Assembly (NCBI GenBank): GCA_933207985.1
Contig: OW240921.1
Coordinates: 4,308,552 to 4,372,551 of the forward strand
Source: Pelobates cultripes
Taxonomy: Eukaryota; Chordata; Amphibia; Anura; Pelobatidae
Direction: 5' to 3'
Length of the DNA stretch: 64,000 nt
The translations under genes and the position numbers were made by a program. Positions 59,401 through 64,000 of this stretch are shown here, one piece after another; the first letter of the stretch is position 1, and each line of letters opens with the position of its first letter. The notes under the pieces are model-generated. The model was not told where the DNA came from. It saw only the letters and a program-made list of their open reading frames with translations, and did no database searches.

Positions 59401-60315
59401 TGCACTCCCTGCTGTATAGATAATGGTACCGGGAACCAGGATTGAAGAAGCCACGCTAGTAGTGGTGAAACGCAACCCGATTTAGCACACTGATGCTTCT
59501 TTTATTTGTAATTTATATTGTGTGACTAAAACTTTAACCTTTTTTCATCGATCCTTGTTCCCGGTACCGTTTTATATACAGCAGGGAGTGCAGTCTCAAA
59601 TCTACTCAATGCCTGAGAATTGAGTCATTATTGTATGACTCCACACTTGTGAGCACCCATTTTGGACTTTCTTATTTCATATTTTAAATATTTTCAGCAA
59701 TACTGCGCAATCGGCTGTTCCTCTATTTTTCCCTACAGAACAAGATCCATATCGGGAATAGGGGTGGGTTGCCTGTACGGACCCAGAAACAATTCAAACC
59801 TATGAGTGTAGATATACCTGGGTCTATGAGTGTAGATATACTGAAATTAATATATATTATCGTGCTATGTATGATTTATACTATGTTTGATTACTTTTTA
59901 TAGATATCTATACATTTGGCTTGTCAGGGAGAATCCTCTTCCAAACAGTTCTAAAAAGGTGATTAATTCAAAATTTTATGTAAGCGCTACATTCTTATTT
60001 TGTTTTATGTATTGTATTTGTGATATTGTAAGGAATCACTTGAATGTTTAGCAGCTAAATTAGACTTATCCACCGAGTGGTATATTGTTATTTAAATTCA
60101 TAATCGCTGGTTCCGATTTACACTTTGTTCCATGGGATGGGTGCCAGGACCCACTTGGGACCATAACCACTACATCACTATCAATTTATACTGCATGGAG
60201 TGCGTTTCTTAAAAAGTGATGAATTAACAAAATATTAAAAAGATAAGAAAATATTATACTCACCACATAGGAGAGACCAGGAGACGCACAGCTGCAGGAA
60301 CGTTACCCAACCCAT
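29152..60315 (-). CDS. fcgbp: FCGBP-like (IgGFc-binding protein) mucus protein, whole gene
   Basis: Twenty coding exons, listed separately, join in phase to 8979 nt: 2992 residues and a stop. The protein starts with a signal peptide, then the IgGFc-binding N-terminal domain (residues about 18-425). Seven VWD assemblies follow, with six C8 and six TIL cysteine-rich modules, and a short tail ends in SCNA. There is no membrane segment and no Ser/Thr/Pro mucin domain. Proteins of this family are secreted by goblet and other epithelial cells, cross-link mucus, and are cut between Asp and Pro of GDPH. Human FCGBP has 13 VWD domains, so this copy is shorter. Amphibians may carry several paralogs, and orthology to mammalian FCGBP cannot be settled here. 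Introns in the body are 0.4-2.5 kb; intron 2 is 12.2 kb. Confidence 0.9.
29915..30201 (-). CDS. fcgbp: FCGBP-like exon 20: D7, second half of VWD
   Basis: Residues 2895-2990. [14 protein letters not shown] opens it; [17 protein letters not shown] has CGAC in place of CGLC. No C8 module follows, as expected for a last D domain. The genomic frame reaches a TGA directly after AGCTG, but that TGA lies within a strong donor (CTG/GTGAGT). Splicing out there is preferred because exon 21 continues the frame to a conserved-looking Cys. Confidence 0.85.
31017..31149. mobile_element. hAT-type MITE in the intron before exon 20
   Basis: Inverted ends CAGGCTTCCCCAAACTC and GAGTTTGGGGAAGCCTG pair across the whole 133 bp (GAACTACAACTCCCATGATT on both arms). 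Flanking 8-mers ATTTAAGG and GTTTAAGG match in seven positions, giving a hAT-size target duplication. Confidence 0.8.
31360..31731 (-). CDS. fcgbp: FCGBP-like exon 19: D7, linker and first half of VWD
   Basis: Residues 2771-2894. A Cys-rich linker ([26 protein letters not shown]) precedes a diverged VWD start, [15 protein letters not shown], where GDPH is lost. The linker and VWD half are fused in one 372-bp exon, unlike D4. Phases 0 to 0. The upstream acceptor is TATTAAACAG. Confidence 0.9.
32391..32590 (-). CDS. fcgbp: FCGBP-like exon 18: separate TIL exon before D7
   Basis: Residues 2704-2770. Encodes [18 protein letters not shown] through [11 protein letters not shown]. It has no start codon and was found from splice signals (acceptor TTTCCCAG, donor GTAAGT) and the TIL cysteine pattern. 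At 200 bp and phases 1 to 0 it is the twin of exon 10. Confidence 0.9.
33534..34104 (-). CDS. fcgbp: FCGBP-like exon 17: D6, second half of VWD plus C8
   Basis: Residues 2514-2704. [12 protein letters not shown] opens it; [18 protein letters not shown] parallels exon 9. The C8 has [17 protein letters not shown] and [10 protein letters not shown], close to [10 protein letters not shown] in exon 9. Phases 0 to 1; donor GTAAGT. Confidence 0.9.
34501..35096 (-). CDS. fcgbp: FCGBP-like exon 16: TIL and D6, first half of VWD
   Basis: Residues 2315-2513. TIL from [14 protein letters not shown] with LAAPTGC, linker with the usual VVNGVRGC, then [19 protein letters not shown] (GDPH at 2438-2441) and [13 protein letters not shown]. 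The features shared with exon 8 mark D6 as the partner of D3. Phases 1 to 0; 596 bp. Confidence 0.9.
35530..36097 (-). CDS. fcgbp: FCGBP-like exon 15: D5, second half of VWD plus C8
   Basis: Residues 2126-2315. It opens [34 protein letters not shown] lacks the first Cys of CGLCG and has Asn in place of the usual Phe/Tyr. The C8 has [17 protein letters not shown]. Phases 0 to 1; 568 bp, as exon 7. Confidence 0.9.
36859..37457 (-). CDS. fcgbp: FCGBP-like exon 14: TIL and D5, first half of VWD
   Basis: Residues 1926-2125. TIL from [18 protein letters not shown], linker, then [18 protein letters not shown] (GDPH at 2050-2053) and [16 protein letters not shown]. Length (599 bp) and the CVETC(E/Q)C string match exon 6. 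Phases 1 to 0; donor GTACGT. Confidence 0.9.
37750..38323 (-). CDS. fcgbp: FCGBP-like exon 13: D4, second half of VWD plus C8
   Basis: Residues 1735-1926. [12 protein letters not shown] opens it; [16 protein letters not shown] lacks the first Cys of CGLCG. The C8 has [10 protein letters not shown] and [17 protein letters not shown], closest to exon 5 ([23 protein letters not shown]). Phases 0 to 1; 574 bp. Confidence 0.9.
38820..39148 (-). CDS. fcgbp: FCGBP-like exon 12: D4, first half of VWD
   Basis: Residues 1625-1734. [17 protein letters not shown] leads into [18 protein letters not shown] (GDPH at 1659-1662). Start phase, length (329 bp) and lead sequence resemble exon 4, so D4 corresponds to D1. 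Phases 1 to 0. The upstream intron holds a hAT-like repeat. Confidence 0.9.
39270..40514. mobile_element. hAT-like repeat with internal TG-rich minisatellite, intron 11
   Basis: The right end TAGTTACGCCTCTG reverses to CAGAGGCGTAACTA. The left end near 39274 (CCGTGGCGGGACTACC) is a mutated CAGTGGCG-type terminus. GGGCCC-rich flanks match the MITE at 1164-1367. The middle, 39713-40120, is a degenerate TGTGTGTCTGTATG tract that creates Cys/Val-rich open frames. It lies wholly inside the intron between exons 11 and 12. Confidence 0.5.
40684..40825 (-). CDS. fcgbp: FCGBP-like exon 11: Cys-rich linker before D4
   Basis: Residues 1578-1625, 142 bp, too short for easy automatic detection. It encodes [20 protein letters not shown] and [17 protein letters not shown], the VWC/E-like linker that follows a TIL. 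Acceptor TTATTTCTGTAG, donor GTAAGC, phases 0 to 1. Both neighbours join in frame. Confidence 0.85.
40940..41139 (-). CDS. fcgbp: FCGBP-like exon 10: separate TIL exon
   Basis: Residues 1511-1577, a 200-bp exon encoding a TIL module: [20 protein letters not shown] through [11 protein letters not shown]. In D2, D3, D5 and D6 the TIL shares an exon with the VWD start; here and before D7 it is separate. Donor GTGTGC is less canonical beyond GT. Phases 1 to 0; exon 18 has the same length and phases. Confidence 0.85.
41332..41418. repeat. (AT)n microsatellite, intron 9
   Basis: About 70 bp of pure TA repeat followed by a T-run, between exons 9 and 10. Confidence 0.95.
41561..42140 (-). CDS. fcgbp: FCGBP-like exon 9: D3, second half of VWD plus C8
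   Basis: Residues 1318-1511. [10 protein letters not shown] opens it; [18 protein letters not shown] has Gly where D1 and D2 have the first Cys of CGLCG. The C8 part has [17 protein letters not shown]. Phases 0 to 1; donor GTAAGT. Confidence 0.9.
42313..42908 (-). CDS. fcgbp: FCGBP-like exon 8: TIL and D3, first half of VWD
   Basis: Residues 1119-1317. TIL from [14 protein letters not shown], then the linker and [19 protein letters not shown] (GDPH at 1242-1245). Two features match exon 16 only: LAPPLGC in the TIL, and a (G)[10 protein letters not shown] string in place of the NRGSxxVSY of the other assemblies. Phases 1 to 0; 596 bp. Confidence 0.9.
43034..43601 (-). CDS. fcgbp: FCGBP-like exon 7: D2, second half of VWD plus C8
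   Basis: Residues 930-1119. [10 protein letters not shown] opens the exon, [18 protein letters not shown] keeps the full CGLCG, and the C8 part contains [17 protein letters not shown]. Phases 0 to 1; 568 bp, the same as exon 15, with which it shares the FTMK string after the CGN motif. Confidence 0.9.
44012..44610 (-). CDS. fcgbp: FCGBP-like exon 6: TIL and D2, first half of VWD
   Basis: Residues 730-929. TIL-type cysteines start at [18 protein letters not shown], followed by a VWC-like linker and [18 protein letters not shown] (GDPH at 854-857). The stretch [10 protein letters not shown], where other assemblies have V(E/D)(V/I)YG, is an unusual local change. Phases 1 to 0; 599 bp, the same as exon 14. 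Confidence 0.9.
45257..45285 (-). repeat. 29-bp intronic copy of exon 3 sequence
   Basis: These 29 bp are identical to exon 3 at 47096-47124 (core ATTGTCAACTGAAGGGATGC). They lie in the intron just downstream of exon 5, in the same orientation. In exon 3 they encode [10 protein letters not shown]. The flanks are not alignable. Confidence 0.85.
45332..45902 (-). CDS. fcgbp: FCGBP-like exon 5: D1, second half of VWD plus C8
   Basis: Residues 540-730. It begins [10 protein letters not shown], reaches [16 protein letters not shown] (CGLCG with both Cys), then a C8 module with [12 protein letters not shown] and [11 protein letters not shown]. Phases 0 to 1; donor GTAAGT. A 29-bp copy of exon 3 sequence lies in the intron about 50 bp beyond the donor. 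Confidence 0.9.
46236..46576 (-). CDS. fcgbp: FCGBP-like exon 4: D1, first half of VWD
   Basis: Residues 426-539. A short Cys-rich lead (KCRAKEKC) precedes [20 protein letters not shown], the start of a VWD domain with GDPH at 464-467. No TIL module lies before it, as expected for the first assembly. Phases 1 to 0. It has the same shape as exon 12 of D4. Confidence 0.9.
46821..48044 (-). CDS. fcgbp: FCGBP-like exon 3: IgGFc-binding N-terminal domain
   Basis: A single 1224-bp exon encodes residues about 18-425. Motifs typical of the domain include [12 protein letters not shown] near the start, SCTWQN-type [19 protein letters not shown] (preceded by PVAVLSGH), and VNYLTGW-type [12 protein letters not shown]. 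This domain family (IgGFc_binding) is known from FCGBP and related secreted proteins, and binds the Fc part of IgG in the human protein; binding by this frog copy is untested. Acceptor TTAATTTCAG, donor GTAAGT, phases 1 to 1. Confidence 0.9.
48374..48515. mobile_element. Nested hAT-like MITE, same family as 24204-24521
   Basis: Starts TAGAGATGTCGCGAACGG and ends CGCGACATCTCTA. The flanking 8-mers GCTGTAGG and GCTGTAGC match in seven positions. It shares GTCAGCTGACAC and CCAGACCCTCC with the larger copy, but has lost most of one arm. Confidence 0.8.
48776..49078. repeat. Purine-rich minisatellite inside the hAT element
   Basis: About 11 units of roughly 25-30 bp built on GTAAGAAGGACACAGGGAGG. 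Reverse frames read as Pro/Ser/Leu repeats and are not genes. Confidence 0.85.
50334..51594. other. Intron 2 sequence, nothing recognised
   Basis: AT-rich intronic DNA with short A-runs. No exon, RNA gene or clear mobile element is visible. Confidence 0.4.
51595..51674. mobile_element. 72-bp MITE flanked by TTAA
   Basis: CCCCTTAAGGAC and GTCCTTAAGGGG are perfect inverted ends, each bordered by TTAA (51595-51598, 51671-51674). The TTAA signature suggests piggyBac-driven mobility. A sister copy with a decayed left end lies at about 55797-55865. Confidence 0.8.
51675..52080. mobile_element. MITE of the AGGGACACTACAGTCACC family
   Basis: Starts directly after the TTAA shared with the previous element and matches the ends at 20606 and 55870. 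The internal palindrome GTGTCTCCA/TGGAGACAC is visible near 51890. The right end is unclear and runs into the gag remnant of the next element. Confidence 0.6.
53276..54265 (+). CDS. Integrase of the Gmr1-like element
   Basis: A 329-codon open frame. Zinc-binding residues occur in [11 protein letters not shown] and YCQTCDTCQ. The catalytic triad positions are visible as [11 protein letters not shown] (Asp), [11 protein letters not shown] (Asp) and [10 protein letters not shown] (Glu). The C-terminal GPY/F-type module is present ([13 protein letters not shown]) and the frame ends LHVNML. One oddity is SNWLCER where SNGLCER is usual. The first residues of the zinc module may start slightly upstream in a broken frame. 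Confidence 0.85.
   Translation: MPLSGHFGVSQTKHRLTQNFFWSCISKDIRQYCQTCDTCQRVGKRGDRYKARLRSLPIIEEPFSRVAVEIIGPLAMPSPTGKKCILTVVDYATRYPEAVALTNVHAETIADALMRIFSCMGFPQEIISDRGTQFTAEVTHQLWKVCGVKPILNSAYHPQSNWLCERFKGTLKQMIRTFIDTQKDLLFAYREVPQVSTGFSPFKILFGRRVRGPLDLIREHWEGGEISNGSSIVPYVLEFRERLEALTQTVHTNLQVAQHRQRRWYNRGARNRSFQIGQKVLILRPVHNYKLQASWQGPYKVVEQICDITYVIGPCAGARGRRMLHVNML
54240..55160 (+). pseudogene. Reverse transcriptase of the Gmr1-like element (frameshifted, truncated)
   Basis: The N-terminal lead ([20 protein letters not shown]) is open to 54504. A frameshift near 54465 moves the frame, and RT proper is open from 54513: [48 protein letters not shown] and the catalytic YLDDIAIFS at about 54917-54945. 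It ends at WPTPRTKTQ, where the connection to RNase H should begin. It cannot make a full enzyme. Confidence 0.85.
55161..55790 (+). mobile_element. Possible 3' LTR of the Gmr1-like element
   Basis: Begins TGCGGCTGCC directly after truncated RT and can end CTCTCCGCTACA near 55790 (TG...CA). It contains a TATA-like ATGTATAAATGC at 55619 with downstream ATTAAAACC. No matching 5' LTR is recognised upstream of 52085, so the call is inferred. Confidence 0.4.
55797..56271. mobile_element. Two adjacent TTAA-flanked MITEs
   Basis: A decayed copy of the 72-bp MITE (to 55865) is followed after TTAA (55866-55869) by AGGGACACTATAGTCACC... and ends CACTACAGTGATCCT before TTAA (56268-56271). The ends are inverted repeats. 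The arrangement repeats that at 51595-52080, on the other side of the retrotransposon. Internal CATAGCAG/CTGCTATG-type mirrors lie at 55960-56000. Confidence 0.7.
56281..56455. repeat. CA-type and (TAA)n microsatellites
   Basis: Degenerate CATACATA grading into pure CA at 56310-56325, and nine TAA units at 56426-56452. Confidence 0.9.
56545..56845. mobile_element. MITE, AAGGACACTATAGGCACCC family
   Basis: The left end CAAGGACACTATAGGCACCC and the right end near TCGTGCCTCTTTAAG are related inverted ends. Inside, TGTAAAACGTTTTAGG and GTTTACATTGCAGGACTAAG mirror AGTCCTGCGATGTAAA. Confidence 0.5.
56846..58794. other. Intron 2 sequence with GT-rich tandem repeat
   Basis: At 57340-57500 a GTGTGTGTGTC tract passes into two copies of a unit of about 70 bp starting CAGTGTTTGCATATTT. 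The remainder is AT-rich, with a T-run at 58620-58640 and a G-run at 58411. No exon was recognised. Confidence 0.5.
58795..60175. mobile_element. MITE split by a later insertion
   Basis: Starts after TTAA with AGGAACACTCCAGGCACCAT and reads to 58999. The continuation GCCAGGACCCACTTGGGACC is found only after 60142. The 1.1-kb block between is a separate insertion. Confidence 0.55.
59000..60128. mobile_element. 1.1-kb insertion with 440-bp inverted arms
   Basis: A 14-bp direct repeat, TCCATGGGATGGGT, flanks it (58986-58999 and 60129-60142). The arms 58999-59438 and 59555-60007 are reverse complements with few differences; the right arm has an extra 24-bp duplication (TATGAGTGTAGATATAC). The 115-bp spacer contains a small hairpin GCCAC/GTGGT followed by GAAACGC. 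A tail of 120 bp follows the right arm. The target duplication length is atypical for DNA transposons. Confidence 0.8.
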
Positions 60316-60317
60316 GG
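60264..60317 (-). CDS. fcgbp: FCGBP-like exon 2: start codon and signal peptide
   Basis: Acceptor TTTCTCTCCAG precedes CCATGGG, with the ATG at 60315-60313. The exon encodes [17 protein letters not shown], with a hydrophobic core and small residues at the end, as a signal peptide should have. Donor GTGAGT starts at 60263. It ends in phase 1 and joins exon 3 to give [16 protein letters not shown], the usual beginning of the mature protein. The ATG was chosen for this join and its Kozak context. Confidence 0.85.
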
Positions 60318-61680
60318 CTGGAGAGAAAGACATTCGGAGAAATCATATATTAACCAGTAATTTGGGAGGAGTTGCAAATTACAACATGTACTGAATATAT
60401 TAAACTTTAAGATCGGAATTGCATGAATTCACTTTCCTGGCTCTGATAGGGTTAAAGTCTACAAGACATGGTGCAGGATGGAACATTATTATTTAAACTT
60501 TATAATGTTATGAAATGGTTAATTAAATATTAGTTTAGAGGGTGAGAGGTTTAATGATATTGACTTATTTGAAAGAAAGCCATTTATCACTTTGTCAACA
60601 AAAATATATAATTTATGACTTGTGATATAAGTTTTGATGATTAACACAAGATGTATAACGAAGTCACGTAGATCAATGCCAGATGAATAATGGAAGTCAG
60701 TAGATCAATATGCACCTGATTTATTATTATAAAAAAAAAAATCATTATGGTCACATATGCATTGTTTGATGGTAACACTAAGTATTGTTTGCATGATACA
60801 GTAAGTAGGCCAGCCGTGATGGAGCATTCTATGGGGCCTCTTCATTAATAACACGACAATAATACTTAATGCTAAAAAGGTCCACAGAAGAATCTCACTT
60901 GCTGAGCTGGTCGATGTGTTATGGGTTCTAATCTGCATGGGATATTCCAACTTTATGTTACTTTGTATATAGTCTACTAATTAGAACTCATTAAACTTTG
61001 TACCTCATTATTTGTCTTAATGGTATGATTGAACTTAAAGTTCACAAAAGGCTATATTCACTAAACAACAAGCTGGAGTGAATTTAAAATTCAAAGAAAA
61101 GTCTAAGAAAAAGTTTGGGTGTTTTATCATGCAAATGCCGGAAAGGATACTATGCGTATGTCACGATAACTGTATTATTTCCCGTATTCCGGAATCAATG
61201 GGACACCGGGTTTAACCCCAAAACATCCAACTTATTTAACTATTATGAATTGATTTCTGATGGGAAGATAGGGAAACCGCACTGTCACTTTTCAATATGT
61301 CGACACAAAAATAAAAGAAATTGAGTCCCTACATTTAAATGTATTTTTGATCTCAATTAAAAACAAATCTCAGGGAGATGTGACAGGTGCATCTGCAGAA
61401 CAACTTATGCTCAGGTAATTTAACGTGACAGGTGGATTCTCCTACAGGAGATGGTCGATCTCTTCTTCAAATCTTTCTGAGTTAGATCCCACTAGGTTCA
61501 CTAATAAGGTCTAAATTCATGGAAATAAAATAATTGGCTGTAAAACAGACATTCCCTGTGAGCTGTACTGAATGTTTAAATGGAATTGTATGACATCTCT
61601 TAATAAGTTAAAGCAGACTGAACACATTAATCAGAGGGATATTTAGACAGATATTGATAAGATGTTAGAATTGGACGTAC

Positions 61681-61700
61681 CTGCAGGCTGGTCAGGATAT
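61681..61700 (-). other. fcgbp: Non-coding leader exon 1 (inferred)
   Basis: The start is placed about 28 bp below the TATA box at an initiator-like TCATATCC. The exon ends CCTGCAG followed by donor GTACGT at 61680-61675. Splicing it to the acceptor at 60318 produces CTGCAGCCATGGG, a good Kozak context for the start codon. The 5' UTR would be only about 22 nt. Confidence 0.55.
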
Positions 61701-61720
61701 GAGCTGCAGAACTCATGCAC

Positions 61721-61728
61721 TTTATATA
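61721..61728 (-). promoter_or_regulatory. TATA box (TATATAAA) of the FCGBP-like gene
   Basis: On the minus strand ACTATATAAAGTG lies about 28 bp before a plausible initiator and 40 bp before a strong splice donor. This fits a sharply regulated, tissue-specific promoter. Confidence 0.6.
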
Positions 61729-61749
61729 GTTCCCTGTGAAAGTTAGCAG

Positions 61750-61754
61750 CCAAT
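61750..61754 (-). promoter_or_regulatory. Inverted CCAAT box (ATTGG)
   Basis: ATTGG on the minus strand lies about 22 bp upstream of the TATA box and about 50 bp from the inferred start site, a usual place for NF-Y type sites. The motif is short and could be chance. Confidence 0.35.
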
Positions 61755-62152
61755 GGATGGCAGGTAGAAGAAGTCCCAGTGTAACTGGTATAGCAGGCTG
61801 GATAGTTAGTCAAACATTGAGAAGGATAAGAGTAATATGGGTGTAGTAAGAGATAGCAGAATGAAGGGAAAGAAAGGAAATAAAATTATATTTAAAAAAA
61901 AAAAAAAAAAATTTTTTAAAAGCTATGATAAAGGCAATGGGAAATGTAAATAGAATGATGTTCAGAAGAAATTGTGTGTGCCAAATAATAGAATTGAAAC
62001 ATAATTGTGAAAGTGTACCTGAAGTTTTTTTTTTCCCCCAATCACATTGTCACAGAAATGAGACACAGGTTACAATTTATGCGCGCACATTTTGCCAATC
62101 ATTTTTATAAGAATTGAATAGTCTCAAAGGTTATATTCAGGTTTTGTGATCG

Positions 62153-62399
62153 TCACAGAAGGACCCGTTTCTTTATACTTTTTATTGTAGAAGAAATTCC
62201 AGATTTTTCTATGGCATAACTATCCATTTGGCCAGAAAGCGCCTGAAAATAGAAAGTGGCGAAACTGCAGACGTGCTGTGCATTACCTTTACCCTCCAGA
62301 GCCGAGCGACTAATGGAGCTGCGTTCACTGCTGGCAATGGAGTAGGCTTGCTCCGTTTGAGGACACTTTCCCACGCTGGCCAAATCAGGGACGAGACAG
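62153..62399 (-). CDS. Terminal exon of an unidentified gene (candidate)
   Basis: Acceptor TTTTGTTTGTTAG at 62400 is followed by an open frame of 81 codons to TGA at 62155-62153. It begins CLVPDLASVGKCPQTEQA, runs through ASSERSSISRSALEG and ends IKSIKKRVLL. GC content is higher than the surrounding DNA. The frame joins in phase with the small exon at 63229-63279. I do not recognise the family. An internal AG acceptor (ATTTTCAG at 62243) and donor-like GTAATG exist, but the 44-bp intron they imply is too short to favour. It lies just upstream of the FCGBP-like promoter, same strand. Confidence 0.45.
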
Positions 62400-63228
62400 C
62401 TAACAAACAAAACAACATATATTAGTAGATATTAGTGTCATCTTTAAAAGAGAAACCAATTTAAATTGCCCCTTTGTACTTTCTACAAGAAATTCTGCAT
62501 AATTTGATCTTGGGGAAAAAAAAAAAAAAAAATATATATATAAATTTCATTTTGCAAAAATGGCACAATGACCAAACAGATACATGCATTCACTCAATGG
62601 AACATACTTGAAAACTATAGAAATCACATTATAAATAAAGTTTAGAATCACAATTTGAAAAGTGAATTTCTAATTTAAGGCCAAAATAGATAACTGAACT
62701 CATAGCGGACTGAGAGGAGGTTTTCAATTTGGATATTATGGTCTAGAATTGGAAATTCACTTTGAATTCCTGACAAATCCCACCACGTGATTAATTGTCA
62801 GGATGAAGAGACTAATCCCCTGTGCAGATAAAGTAAGGTTTCATTCCTGTCCTTCGAATGATTATTGAAGCCCCAAGTGTTTGCTAACTGACAAACTAGA
62901 TCAATTATCCCATTGCTGAAAAGCCTTGCTATCTCCCCTTACAATCACAGTAGATCTTGAATGGTCAGTTCCTTCCGAGAGACAGAACGGCTGGGAGAAG
63001 GAAAAGAGCGCCTGCAATAAAGCTGCATCTTGTGCCCAGTTGTCTTATCTCCTCCATTATTTGGACGTATTAATGATCTCCAGTGAGCCTCTGGGGTTCA
63101 GGCAGCTTTTGTAAAGCATTCTACTGGGTAAATTGATAATACGGGGATCTGTGACATAATTTGGGTTCATTTAACTCCACAAATCATCAGAAGAAATGAC
63201 TGCATTCACCTGCTTCAATGACACTTAC

Positions 63229-63279
63229 TAGTCGCTGGGTTTAAAGTTGGGGGCAGTCAAGATTTCCTTCCATAAATTC
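63229..63279 (-). CDS. Penultimate exon of the same unidentified gene (candidate)
   Basis: A 51-bp exon between acceptor ATATCTCTCCATAG and donor GTAAGT. In phase it encodes LWKEILTAPNFKPSDY, with the last Tyr codon completed by the next exon. Both splice sites are good and the frame is open. Earlier exons would lie beyond 64000. Whether this is real depends on transcript evidence. Confidence 0.45.
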
Positions 63280-64000
63280 CTATGGAGAGATATAAATGCA
63301 TAAGCCAATCTATGCCTGGGCTAGCCATTTACTCCTAAACATGGTCCTCCACTTCACCACAATAAGACAATGTTTTAATGCAAGAAGCTGCAGTTAAGGA
63401 GTAGACTTGCCACAGCAGAAATATTTGGTTTGCTCGAATCATGTTGTCAGATAAAAAGTTCCGTTTGGGTAGTTAGATAACCAACTTTTAGATTAAGAAA
63501 GAGTATACTGACAGGCACATTTTCCCACCATGTGGTTCACAGATGAAGTTTAAAAAAAAAAAAACACAACAACTAGCCAGTCCTTAAGACCCCTAGCCCA
63601 ATATAATAAGTGAGATAATTAATCTTCTGCTCTTACTACTGAGCTGGCCTGAGCATCCTGAAGCACCCATCCTCAATATCAAACCTGATCACTTTATTAA
63701 TCGGCAGGGTGGCCTAACCTAATAAGTCATGTTAATTAAATGCCATAAAGAATGTTTTTTAGGGTTTATTGCATTTGTATTTTCTTTCAGGTCTGCTGTT
63801 CACAGCTTATACACTAAAATTGTTAATTTATGGTTCGATCATGCCTTTAAAGTGACACTCCATGCACCAATACAAATTCTGCACCAAAAGCCAATACATT
63901 AGCTTCAGTTTGGAGCAGTGGGAGATGGGGGCATGGAAGGAAGAGAGGAGTGAGAAAATATGATGGAATGTTTAAAGGGGTGAAATGGAGAGGCAAATAT
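63280..64000. other. No gene recognised; MITE-like end at right edge
   Basis: AT-rich; probably an intron of the candidate upstream gene. TTTAAAGTGACACTCCATGC at 63846 resembles the start of the AGGAACACTCCAGGCACC MITE family and may be a copy running to the window edge or beyond. Confidence 0.35.

Noticed and set aside
60705..60950. Minus-strand frame with a hydrophobic stretch between the promoter and exon 2.
   Set aside because: It has no acceptor, lies in intron 1, and the real signal peptide is in exon 2 with good splice sites.
62243..62286. A 44-bp intron inside the candidate terminal exon (GTAATG ... TTTTCAG).
   Set aside because: It is below the usual minimum intron size and the frame is open through it, so retention as coding is simpler.

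Overview
The window looks like nuclear DNA of a vertebrate, most likely a frog or toad (anuran amphibian). It is AT-rich, has long introns and GT/AG splice sites, and is dense with transposable elements of kinds common in amphibians: DIRS-like tyrosine-recombinase elements, CR1- and L2-type LINEs, piggyBac and hAT elements with short non-autonomous relatives, and a Ty3/gypsy element with Gmr1-type domain order. The species cannot be fixed from the sequence alone. A run of 100 N marks an assembly gap at 11971-12070.

The dominant gene lies on the minus strand from about 61.7 kb down to about 28.7 kb. It encodes an IgGFc-binding-protein (FCGBP)-like secreted mucus protein. I reconstructed one non-coding leader exon and 20 coding exons. 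All junctions are GT/AG and in phase, and the coding sum is 8979 nt (2992 residues plus stop). The order is signal peptide, IgGFc-binding N-terminal domain, then seven von Willebrand D (VWD) assemblies. Six of these carry a GDPH self-cleavage motif and are followed by C8 and TIL modules. Assemblies D1-D3 and D4-D6 have the same exon lengths and phases and pairwise similar residues, so the gene grew by doubling a three-domain block. A TATA box, an inverted CCAAT box and a roughly 20-nt leader lie at about 61.7 kb.

Upstream of that promoter, on the same strand, two in-phase exons (63229-63279 and 62153-62399) appear to be the 3' end of another gene, which I could not identify.

The left 28 kb is a graveyard of mobile elements: L2 LINE (1-1068), DIRS fragment in reverse (about 1985-2690), a 51-bp minisatellite (3040-3970), a long foldback (8520-9140), CR1 LINE split by the gap (11150-12530), degraded DIRS retrotransposon (15440-18950), foldback MITE (20606-21140), an LTR element carrying a second CR1 and tandem-repeat coding (21141-24870), and a piggyBac element (25518-27868).

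Intron 2 of the FCGBP-like gene (12.2 kb) holds a second array of the same 51-bp minisatellite, split by a hAT element with an 8-bp target duplication and another MITE nested inside it. It also holds a Gmr1-like retrotransposon whose integrase precedes the reverse transcriptase, several TTAA-flanked MITEs, and a 1.1-kb insertion with 440-bp inverted arms. No rRNA gene, CRISPR array or bacterial feature was seen.
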